64,000 nucleotides of DNA, taken from contig KE159600.1 in NCBI GenBank assembly GCA_000403275.2, forward strand, positions 62,001 to 126,000, given 5' to 3'. Position numbers and translations under genes: made by a program. Below are positions 35,532 to 43,203 of this stretch, piece after piece. A model generated the notes under the pieces. That model did not search any database. It saw only the letters and a program-made list of their open reading frames with translations, and was not told where the DNA came from. The number at the start of each line of letters is the position of its first letter. Within the stretch, counting starts at the first letter, position 1. This stretch comes from Lachnospiraceae bacterium 28-4 (GTDB lineage: Bacteria; Bacillota; Clostridia; Lachnospirales; Lachnospiraceae).

Positions 35532-36389
35532 TTATCCCCGCTCCTTCCCGATTAAATTCTCATATATGATCCGGTCTTCATCCTTAAATACATTAAAAAC
35601 CACCCGGTCCATAGCATTCTGATGTTCCTTCAGAAAACGAATGACCGTATCTACTGCGATCCTTGCCGCCTCGTCGTTCGGGAAATGAAACTCGCCGGTA
35701 GATATACAGCAAAAAGCCACGCTGGAAATATGATGGGCCATGCAGCATTCCAGTACATTTTGATAACAATTCCGCAAGTCTTCACAAAGAGCGTCTGTCA
35801 GTCCCCCATATACGACCGGCCCCACCGTATGGATCACATAATCGCAGGGAAGATTATAACTCTTTGTCAAGGTAGCCGTTCCTGCCGGCTCCTCGTATCC
35901 GTCTCCATACCGCATCCGCCTTCTTTCCATAATACGGTTGCATTCTTCCCGGAGCTGCATGCCGGCAGCGCTGTGAATGGCATTATCAATACACCGGTGA
36001 CAGGGTACAAAGCATCCCAGAAGCTGCGAATTGGCGGCATTGACGATAGCTCCCGTTTTCAGCCTCGTAATATCCCCCTGCCAGATGGATATTCTGCCGG
36101 CCAGCGGGTGAGAACTTCCATATTGTTCCTCGACAGCAGGAATTTCCGCCAGGGATACCACGCCTTTCTCTTCCAGTTCTTCCTGCAAATATGCGTCCTG
36201 CGCCTCCAGCATTTCCTCCGAAACCTCCCTTGGCATACGGATATTCATCAACGAGCGAATTTCCATTTTAGCTCTCATTTTCCCCCTTTTTAAATTCCGT
36301 CCCCTGTTTCCTTCCATCCCCTCTTCCCAATCATCCTCCCGCAGCATTTTCAAAAAAAGTTCCGCCTTATTTCCGCTCATTTTCAACAT
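35532..36389 (-). CDS. Zinc-dependent macrodomain, protein-ADP-ribose hydrolase
   Basis: A 285-residue protein: a helical head (1-95), then a macrodomain with GDIT at 105-108 and NAANSQLLGC at 117-126. The cysteine-histidine loop GCFVPCHRCIDNAIH is the zinc site of the SauMacro-type hydrolases, which remove ADP-ribose from proteins. No lipoate ligase or sirtuin gene is beside it; instead it heads the AmmeMemoRadiSam operon. The ATG at 36389 or 36380 may be used; both follow AGGAGGGAGG. Confidence 0.88.
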   Translation of the reverse strand: MLKMSGNKAELFLKMLREDDWEEGMEGNRGRNLKRGKMRAKMEIRSLMNIRMPREVSEEMLEAQDAYLQEELEEKGVVSLAEIPAVEEQYGSSHPLAGRISIWQGDITRLKTGAIVNAANSQLLGCFVPCHRCIDNAIHSAAGMQLREECNRIMERRRMRYGDGYEEPAGTATLTKSYNLPCDYVIHTVGPVVYGGLTDALCEDLRNCYQNVLECCMAHHISSVAFCCISTGEFHFPNDEAARIAVDTVIRFLKEHQNAMDRVVFNVFKDEDRIIYENLIGKERG

Positions 36390-36445
36390 CCTCCCTCCTC
36401 TTTAAAAAAGAGACCAACGGCATGATATATTCTTTACATTAATTA

Positions 36446-36473
36446 TTTATACTATGGCAGACCACATTGTCAA
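36446..36473 (-). promoter_or_regulatory. Promoter of macrodomain operon
   Basis: TTGACA, 16 bases, TATAAA on the minus strand, about 57 bases before the macrodomain gene. Confidence 0.7.
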
Positions 36474-36608
36474 TACCGCATGAAGGAACCGGCGCAAATT
36501 AATTTTTATGGTTGAAACCGCCCCCGCGATTCAACAAACCAGTGATTGAGATATGATTCCTATACTGATAATATAGTAGAAAAAGATATTAGAATAGGGA
36601 GATCGGAC

Positions 36609-37332
36609 ATGGACAATCATCTTGGAACAGCCATTATGAAAAGAAGAAAATTAATGGGGCCTTAACCCCAGCCACTTATGCTATGAAATCATGAAAATCA
36701 TGCCTCCGACCAAGCCATACCGAGTTCTGGACATCGGCTGCGGCGAAGGAAAAGACGCCGTATTTCTCGCCAGAAACGGATACATTGTTTCCGCTTTCGA
36801 CGCTGCGGAAACAGGGCTGGAAAAAGCCCGCGCCCTGGCAAACGCCCATGGAGTTCAGATCGATTCCTTCCGGGCAGATGCCCTTGATTACAGGCCGGAC
36901 GCCTGTTTCGACATTATTTTCAGCAGCGGCGTGTTCCACTATATCCCCCTGCACTTGCGGGAAGAGTGGATATCGTCTTTCAAAGAACACACTTCCCCGG
37001 GAGGCATCCATGCGGTCAATGTATTCGTGGAAAAACCTTTCCTCGCGCCCGCTCCCGATACGGAACCGTCTGAAACGGCCGGCCCTGGCTGGCGTTCCGG
37101 CGAATTATTCACCCTTTACCACGACTGGCTCTTTCACAGCATGAAAGAAGGATTCCTTTTCCAACCAGAATCGGTACTGCAATCCCAGCCAGCAGATAAA
37201 TCCACTTACTCTCTTCCGCTCCCCCTGCTATATAAACATAACCAATGTCCTGAAAAAACATTTCCTGATCAAACTCCGCACAAAAAGATGATACACGGCT
37301 ACAGTAATAAAAAAACCCCTTCACCAACATAA
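36609..37332 (+). pseudogene. Broken class I methyltransferase (TehB-like)
   Basis: The core is good: YRVLDIGCGEGKDAVFLARN and DIIFSSGVFHYIPLHLREEW, as in TehB-like methyltransferases. The beginning is out of frame: the ATG at 36609 opens MDNHLGTAIMKRRK and stops at 36664, while the family segment WGLNPSHLCYEIMK lies in the next frame, so one base was gained near 36650. After HDWLFHSM (about 37145) the family sequence ends and the frame runs into the antisense of the acyltransferase gene. Both ends are therefore damaged. Confidence 0.75.
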
Positions 37333-38218
37333 ACACTGCCGTATGATGCATCATGATGGAAAAAGTGTTCCGCCCGATTCCAACCATCTTTTCCGAAAAA
37401 GAAGGAATATCTTTCATCATCTTCGCGATCCTCAACCAAAATGCAATTCCCGTCATTACCGTAAGGTAAGGCACCACAGGCCCATTGGCAAAACCGGTAA
37501 CCCATACCGTGCTGAACGCCAGACCCGCGCAGAAAATTGAAATCAAAATCTGCACTCCCACAACAACCAGAAAATAAGCCCCATTTGACAACGTATCATG
37601 AACTTCTAATTTTTCTTTATAAATCCTGCCCATTTGAAATCCTGGCAGCATAAGCAAAATCCTTCCCGGCAGTTTATATATCCCCCAGACATGTCCCCCG
37701 ACCGCCAGCCAGATCGTGGCCATTCCGGCAAGCAGACATCCGGCAAAAATCAAATATTCATTTTTCCAACGCAGCAATCCCAGCACTTTCCTCATGCATA
37801 CATTTACTATCTCAACCAAAAATAGCGCCGGAACAAACCATGCCGCGAAATTAATCCAAAACTGATGCCCGCCGGAAAACGGCGAAAGAAAAAGTGTCCG
37901 AAAAGATAAATTCTCGCCGAAAGAAAAGCCTATCTCGCGAAGTATTTGCGCCAGGATCCCGTACAACAGGTTCCATAAAAAATAAGGAATCAGTAAAGTA
38001 ACACATTTTTTCAAAATATAACCGGCAATATTCTCTTCGGCTTCTTCTTTATAAAAATATCCCGATACAAACAGGAAAATAAACACGTGAAAAGAATAGT
38101 AAGGAAACAACCCGCCAATCGTAAACACATCATATCCCAAATGCCCGGCCACAACAAAAATAATTCCCAGTGCAGATAAAATTCGGAACTGTATATTCTC
38201 TTTTGTATCCGTTTTCAT
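37109..38218 (-). CDS. Membrane acyltransferase (acyltransferase 3 family)
   Basis: About 369 residues with some ten membrane helices. The N-terminus QFRILSALGIIFVVAGHLGY holds the catalytic-type histidine of the OafA/WecH family, and FHVFIFLFVSGYFY follows. Such proteins O-acylate cell-surface sugars. The ATG at 38218 has AGGTACAAAT upstream. The C-terminal 15 residues (after VPILVGKGI) are not family-like and lie in the overlap with the broken methyltransferase, so the 3' end was probably replaced by a deletion between convergent genes. Confidence 0.8.
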   Translation of the reverse strand: MKTDTKENIQFRILSALGIIFVVAGHLGYDVFTIGGLFPYYSFHVFIFLFVSGYFYKEEAEENIAGYILKKCVTLLIPYFLWNLLYGILAQILREIGFSFGENLSFRTLFLSPFSGGHQFWINFAAWFVPALFLVEIVNVCMRKVLGLLRWKNEYLIFAGCLLAGMATIWLAVGGHVWGIYKLPGRILLMLPGFQMGRIYKEKLEVHDTLSNGAYFLVVVGVQILISIFCAGLAFSTVWVTGFANGPVVPYLTVMTGIAFWLRIAKMMKDIPSFSEKMVGIGRNTFSIMMHHTAVFMLVKGFFYYCSRVSSFCAEFDQEMFFQDIGYVYIAGGAEESKWIYLLAGIAVPILVGKGILLSCCERASRGKG

Positions 38219-38364
38219 ATTTGTACCTATTCCCTTTTCTTCACACAAACAGTCTTCCCTACTGTGATCCATTGTCATTATTATAATTTAAAAACATAAA
38301 AAACACAACTGCCCTGGCAAGCCTTACTATATCCGCCAATTCACGTCCCATTCCCTTTTTCCCG

Positions 38365-38556
38365 CTACGCCCATGCGGAAGACGTAAGCCCGGTCTCATT
38401 TTTAAAAACACGGCTGAAATATCTGGCGTCCTCGCAGCCTGTCATAGCAGCAATTTTTTTGATGTCAATGTCCTGCAAAAGCAGTTCTCTGGCATGCCCC
38501 ATCCGCAGGGCGGTGACATATTGCAGAGGGGTTGCGCCGCAGTCTTTTTTTAAATG
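38365..38556 (-). pseudogene. AraC-type DNA-binding domain remnant
   Basis: Within the 530-base gap, a minus-strand frame reads DCGATPLQYVTALRMGHARE, then LLLQDIDIKKIAAMTGCEDA and RYFSRVFKNETGLT, then a stop. This is the C-terminal helix-turn-helix pair of an AraC regulator. The rest of the gene is missing. The remaining gap (38563-38749) holds nothing I recognise. Confidence 0.75.
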
Positions 38557-38749
38557 CGGTTAATTTAAGATTTCGTGATCAGAGTCACTCTTATTTGTGC
38601 CTGAAAAGACAGCCTACACATATAAAGATACGGTCATCCGGTAAGCCGGACAGCCCACTCACCTCCCCGTGATTTATAGTATACCGGGTTCCCTATAAAC
38701 AAGATTATAAAGAAAAAAATACGCTCAGGCAAACCATTTTCATTGCGTT

Positions 38750-39202
38750 TTGTGCCTTGGGAGAAGGGAAAGATTCGACGATGCCCACCATATCCCCGGG
38801 GAGGACAGGTATGAAGACTGGCGGAAACTTCTTGACAGAGGGTACGAACTGGATGGCATTATTATAGCAACACAGGATCGGGAACATTATGAACCGGCTA
38901 TGGCGGCGATCGCGAAAGGATATCATATCCTGCTGGAAAAACCGATGGTGGAAACCGCAGAAAAGACGAAGGAAAAATCGGTGAGATACAGTCGATCCAC
39001 CATATAGAAAATATCGGATACTGGCATTTTGCCCACAGTTATGTGCGGGGAAACTGGAGAAACAAAGAAAGCGCCACGCCAATGATCGTTGCAAAATGCA
39101 GCCATGATACCGATACCATGAACTATCCCTACAAGGGCATATAATGGCTTATGCTGCGGAAGAGTCGCAGAAGAACGGGGGAAAAGCGATAGATATGCTT
39201 TA
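38750..39202 (+). pseudogene. Gfo/Idh/MocA oxidoreductase remnant
   Basis: Pieces of an NAD-dependent sugar dehydrogenase in shifting frames: ELDGIIIATQDREHYEPAM and YHILLEKPMVETAE (the family EKP motif), then after a jump IQSIHHIENIGYWHFAHSYV with GNWRNKESATPMIVAKCSHD, and finally AYAAEESQKNGGKAIDML before a stop. The GXGXXG nucleotide site and most of the second domain are lost. Two internal deletions with frame changes are needed to explain it. Confidence 0.78.
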
Positions 39203-39227
39203 GTTTTGAACCCTGCTGCTAGATATG

Positions 39228-39866
39228 CTATATCAAAATTTCCAGCAGCGCGGAGACTTTGTATCCCTTATAAGAGCAGTCGGCGGGCAGACTTTCCAAA
39301 GCCTTTTTGGCAATATTCAGTTTTCCCGCAAGCATATCCTCTCTTGCCAGCATCAGCACGCAGGCATTCGCCATCTCATCCGTGTCCAAATATCCTGAAA
39401 TTTTTTTAAAAGCCGTTTTCGCATCACTATATTCTCGAAATTCAAGTTTTTCATTTGCGTCTTCAAAACCGTTGGCGGCTTTCAATGCAAGCGCCGCATT
39501 CTCATAATCGCCTTGTTCCATCAGATTCACGCCGTCTTCATAATGACAGGTCGTTTGTGCTTGTTCGAGTTTTTCCTCCGCATCACGATAATCTCCTGCT
39601 GCAGTATAATACTCCACTGACTTTTTATAGTCACGATTTCTATACGCCTTCTCTGCTTTATTATATTTTGCCTCAGGTGTTGTATTCATATAGGCGATTC
39701 CCCCGCCTCCGGCAGCAATAAGGGCTATCACTATGACGACGGCAATTCCCTTTGCATTTATTTTTTTATTTTTTGTTTCCGGCAGCTGCCCACCAATTTT
39801 AAGTCCGCATCCCGAGCAAAAAATAGAGTCATCTGCAATATCCTTTTTACAATTCGGACAAATCAT
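39228..39866 (-). CDS. Zinc-ribbon membrane protein with TPR-like repeats
   Basis: A 212-residue protein: zinc ribbon MICPNCKKDIADDSIFCSGC at the N-terminus, one membrane helix (about 41-60, AVVIVIALIAAGGGGIAY), then degenerate helical repeats with KAYRNRDYKKSVEYYTAAGDY and LMEQGDYENAALALKAANGF. The repeats point outside the cell. Proteins of this build are common in Lachnospiraceae; function unknown. The C-terminus may be shortened. Confidence 0.7.
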   Translation of the reverse strand: MICPNCKKDIADDSIFCSGCGLKIGGQLPETKNKKINAKGIAVVIVIALIAAGGGGIAYMNTTPEAKYNKAEKAYRNRDYKKSVEYYTAAGDYRDAEEKLEQAQTTCHYEDGVNLMEQGDYENAALALKAANGFEDANEKLEFREYSDAKTAFKKISGYLDTDEMANACVLMLAREDMLAGKLNIAKKALESLPADCSYKGYKVSALLEILI

Positions 39867-39936
39867 ATGGTTACGCCTCCATTCTCTTTCGTCTTTTCGT
39901 CTCTCAGCCTTCCATTTCTAAGACTGCCATTTCATC

Positions 39937-40149
39937 TTATTCCTCTATGATCTCTATACTGTCAACCACATTTCCAACTGCATTTTTAGACGATGCAAAA
40001 AACAATTTACTTGCAGAATCCTTGGTGCTGAAATCCCATGTGCATGCTTTTCTGCCATTCCCCACCCACCAGACGTAAGCGCTCAATAATCCTACGAATG
40101 GACAAAATAAAACAGCCCCTACATAATGGACTGTAGGAACTGCAAGCAT
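39937..40149 (-). pseudogene. 3' fragment of a small membrane protein cut by IS66
   Basis: A 70-codon frame whose first ten codons lie in the left end of the IS66 element (from 40122). Beyond that it reads one membrane helix and a soluble tail ending VVDSIEIIEE. I take it as the end of an older gene interrupted by the insertion, now starting by chance inside the element. Family not recognised. Confidence 0.45.
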
Positions 40150-40155
40150 TTTACT

Positions 40156-41772
40156 CTACATTGTACCAGAACATCTGCCAATAACCTCCGGATTCCATGG
40201 GGCCAGCCTGGATAGTTCGCTGTCCGCCATCCTGGTCTCCGGCAGATGCTCAAGCAGATATTTCAGATATTTATAAATATTCAGGTTATGGGCTTTGGCC
40301 ATCTCAACCATGGTATAAACCATGGCACTGGCATCCGCACCTTTGGGGGTATCGCTGAACAGCCAGTTGCGGCGGCCTACCGTGAACGGACGGATTGAAT
40401 TCTCACTCAGATTGTTAGAAAAGCTGCACCTGCCGTCCTCAAGGTATGTCATGAACTGCTCTCTGTGATTTTGGGCATAGTTCACCGCTTTCTCAAAGCG
40501 CGTCCCTTTTTTCGGGGACTGCTGTGAGACCCATTCCCAGAAAGCGTCCAGCACTGGCATCTCTTTCTGGATCCGGTATTCTTTCCGCTGCTCGTGGCTG
40601 TGTCCTTTCTCATGGGACTGCCGTTCATACTCGAACAGCTTGTTGCAGTACTGCACCCCCTGGGCGGCAGGATTGCCGTAATCCAGCTCCTTCCCTTTCG
40701 GAACTGCCTCCACAAAGTACCTGCGCAGGTGCGCCCAGCAGCAGCACCGCTTCACATCCGGCAGGCCATTGTAGCCCTGGTAGCAGTCCGTCTCCAGATA
40801 GCCCTTGAAACCTTTTAAGAAGTCTGCCGCATTCAACCCTGCCCTGGTCTGCGTATACCGGTAGAGGATGATGGGCGGCAGGCCGTCCTCCCCGGTCCGG
40901 AACAGCCACATGAACGAGTCTGTCTCCGAATTCCGCTCCGGTTCCTTCAGCACCTGGACTCTTGTCTCATCTGCCATCAGGAACTGCCTCTTTATAAGTT
41001 CCCGGCGGAAATAGCCATACAGCGGAGAAAAATAATTCCCGGCGCAGTACAGGATCCAGTTTGCAAGCGTCGCCCTGCTCAAGATGACGCCCATCTGTTT
41101 CCAGTCCTGCTCCTGGCGGTACAGGGGCATGGAATTGGCATATTTCTGGTACATCGTCCATGCAACGGCGGATGCGGACGCATAGCTGTGGGGGATCAGC
41201 GCCTCCGGCACATGTGCCTTGGCGAACCTTACGGCTTCCGCCATTGCCGGGGCCGTGGAACATACCGGACACTTTGCCGTCTCCCGGTAGATATTGATTA
41301 CTTCGCCCCTGGCAGGGGTAAAACGGAATTCCCGACGGACAAACTCCTTCCCGATGGCTTCCATTTCCGCTCCGCATTCCGCACAGTATCTCTGTTCTTC
41401 GGAAAGGGGGATGACCTCATCCCTCGCAGGCACACCCTTAAAGATATCCGCATGGGTGCTCTTTGCCCTGCGGGCATGTTCTCTGACAATGCCTTCTTCC
41501 GCCTGTTCCCCTGCGGGGGATGCCTCCTGCTCAGCCTCATTGAAAAGGCTGAGCTGTCCTTCCACATTTTTAGACTTTTCACTGGATGTGCCGAAGAGTT
41601 TTTTCGTAAGATAATCGACCTTTTCATTCAGGACCGCCATTGCTTCATTATTAGAAGCAATGGTCTGGCGCAGGGAATCGATAAGCTCATTCTGGCTTCT
41701 GATTGTCATATTCAGTTGGCTGATCGTGTCCTTATACTCCATGATTCTGGAGTCCTTCGGGTCTTTTGCCAT
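40156..41772 (-). CDS. tnpC: IS66 transposase TnpC
   Basis: A 538-residue transposase. N-terminal coiled coil (10-60), then the IS66 zinc-binding region with CAECGAEME and CPVC, then the catalytic core with LMADETRVQVL (first acidic residue), YLETDCYQGYNGL (second) and the C-terminal FSNNLSENSIRPF with the glutamate, ending in the MVEMAKAHNLNIYKYLKYLL tail. Full length, no frameshift. Confidence 0.95.
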   Translation of the reverse strand: MAKDPKDSRIMEYKDTISQLNMTIRSQNELIDSLRQTIASNNEAMAVLNEKVDYLTKKLFGTSSEKSKNVEGQLSLFNEAEQEASPAGEQAEEGIVREHARRAKSTHADIFKGVPARDEVIPLSEEQRYCAECGAEMEAIGKEFVRREFRFTPARGEVINIYRETAKCPVCSTAPAMAEAVRFAKAHVPEALIPHSYASASAVAWTMYQKYANSMPLYRQEQDWKQMGVILSRATLANWILYCAGNYFSPLYGYFRRELIKRQFLMADETRVQVLKEPERNSETDSFMWLFRTGEDGLPPIILYRYTQTRAGLNAADFLKGFKGYLETDCYQGYNGLPDVKRCCCWAHLRRYFVEAVPKGKELDYGNPAAQGVQYCNKLFEYERQSHEKGHSHEQRKEYRIQKEMPVLDAFWEWVSQQSPKKGTRFEKAVNYAQNHREQFMTYLEDGRCSFSNNLSENSIRPFTVGRRNWLFSDTPKGADASAMVYTMVEMAKAHNLNIYKYLKYLLEHLPETRMADSELSRLAPWNPEVIGRCSGTM

Positions 41773-41888
41773 CTATCCCTGCCTCCTCTTCTGATGCTTT
41801 TATTGTACCATAGAAAGCATCTGGAGTGAAGCCTGGCAGGCCTTGTTTTTCGGGATATTCAGCTTTTTTGAGAAACCCGCCGGTGCTG

Positions 41889-42266
41889 TCAGGAGGCTTT
41901 GGGCGGAGGGATATCCCGATCATTTTCAGGCGGCCTGAACGCTTTGGGCTGTTCTATCTCCAGTCCTGACATGAGCCAGTCGAACTGCTTCCAGGAAATG
42001 CCCCTTGCCTCCTGGGAGTCCCTGGGCCACCGGAAGCGCCCCTGCGCCTCCATCCTCTTATAAAGGAGCAGGAACCCGTCACCTTCCCATAAAAGGGCCT
42101 TGATCCTGTCACAGCGTTTCCCGCAGAAAAGGTACAGGGCGCTGCGGCGGGGATCCATGTGGAGCTTTTCCTGCACGATCCCGCAGAGGCCGTCGATGGA
42201 ACGCCTCATATCCGTGTAGCCGCAGACGATATAGATTTCGTCCGCAGCTGAAATGTCTCCTAACAT
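41889..42266 (-). CDS. tnpB: IS66 accessory protein TnpB
   Basis: A 125-residue TnpB: IYIVCGYTDMRRSIDGLCGI, then LYLFCGKRCDRIKALLWEGD and GFLLLYKRMEAQGRFRWP. Needed with TnpA and TnpC for transposition; exact role unknown. Its start overlaps the tnpA stop. Confidence 0.94.
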   Translation of the reverse strand: MLGDISAADEIYIVCGYTDMRRSIDGLCGIVQEKLHMDPRRSALYLFCGKRCDRIKALLWEGDGFLLLYKRMEAQGRFRWPRDSQEARGISWKQFDWLMSGLEIEQPKAFRPPENDRDIPPPKAS

Positions 42267-42655
42267 GATCCGCCTCCGATCAGGCGGACGGTTTCTCTCA
42301 GCAGCGCCGGATCTGTCCCGTTGGGGATGCGCAGTGCCATACCGGCTACGGATAGTTCCATGGCTGGAACCGGGAATGCCGGATACGCAGTCTCCAAAAG
42401 GGGCGGGGAGACATCCCGGCCCTGCCGGATGTCAGGCTCTATCCTGACGATTTCCTGTTTTGTGCTTACACGCTGGCTGTGAACTGGCTCCGGTATGTCC
42501 TGATATCCTTTCTGGCGGAGCCTGCGCACCCAGCCGTAGAATGTGCCTGGGCAGATGCCATTCTCCCTGCACCACTGGTGGTCCGTCAGGCCGCTGGAGC
42601 GGCATTCCATGACTAGACGGTACTGCTCTTTCGCTTTGACTGGCTTTGCTGGCAT
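42260..42655 (-). CDS. tnpA: IS66 accessory protein TnpA
   Basis: About 131 residues with a helix-turn-helix: VMECRSSGLTDHQWCRENGI and CPGTFYGWVRRLR. It probably binds the element ends. The ATG at 42655 has GGAGGTTC upstream; the longer frame begins in the terminal repeat. Confidence 0.9.
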   Translation of the reverse strand: MPAKPVKAKEQYRLVMECRSSGLTDHQWCRENGICPGTFYGWVRRLRQKGYQDIPEPVHSQRVSTKQEIVRIEPDIRQGRDVSPPLLETAYPAFPVPAMELSVAGMALRIPNGTDPALLRETVRLIGGGSC

Positions 42656-42996
42656 ATATTGAACCTCCATAGGTATAGTGAAATGCTTGCGTTTGCAGAA
42701 CTCTGGCACAATGCATAGGGTAAGATGCTTGCATTTCCACTATCCATTATGAAGCCGAATTAAACCCTTGTCACTCCGTCAGGATATTTTGCGCTTACCA
42801 CCAGACACTCATCCAAAACTTCCACCTCATCTCTCATTTCATTTTAACCATAACAAAAAGACACTTCCCTAAAATTTTCTTTTAGAAAAATGTCCTTATC
42901 GTACAAAATATTCACTTAGGCTGACACGAGTTTCATTTAAAATCATTTATTTTTTAAATCTGAAGAAATGATCTTTCTTTTTTAAAATCCTGCCGC

Positions 42997-43196
42997 CTAA
43001 AGACTGCATTCTAATTGACAATCATATGGTTCATCTTCGACATGTTTTTGATTATAAACTTCCTCCTCAGCACAATCCATTGATTTATAAAAAGCTTGGC
43101 TCTCAACGGCTAAGCACGCAGATATGTAGAGTTTTTTAGCCCCTTTTTGTTTCGCCCATTTCTTCGCCTCTAGAAAAAGGAAGAACGGGAGAAAAG
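42997..43196 (-). pseudogene. GNAT acetyltransferase C-terminal remnant
   Basis: A minus-strand frame reads LFLEAKKWAKQKGAKKLYIS, then AVESQAFYKSMDCAEEEVYN and QLECSL before a stop. This is the last third of a GNAT acetyltransferase (acetyl-CoA site and C-terminal strand). The N-terminal two thirds are missing and the frame runs straight out of the stop of the upstream permease gene. Between it and IS66 (42752-42996) I see only a 25-codon frame (42760-42837) of no clear meaning. Confidence 0.7.
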
Positions 43197-43203
43197 CAGT
43201 CGA

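Larger units (their letters stand above)
40122..42751 (-). mobile_element. IS66-family insertion sequence, complete
   Basis: About 2.63 kb with three genes in the order tnpA, tnpB, tnpC on the minus strand. The ends match each other as imperfect inverted repeats: CATAATGGA at the tips, then an inner block GGAA.TGCAAGCAT.TTAC and a further block around CATTGT.CCAGA. No 8-base target duplication is visible (AGCCCCTA left, AAGCCGAA right), so either the borders are slightly off or one flank was deleted. All three genes are open, so it may be active. Base composition is richer in G+C than the flanks. Confidence 0.88.

Noticed and set aside
39937-40149. Complete small membrane protein gene
   Set aside because: Its first codons come from the IS66 end, so the start is accidental.
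42760-42837. 25-codon minus-strand frame beside IS66
   Set aside because: Too short, weak ribosome binding site, no recognised family; perhaps a remnant.
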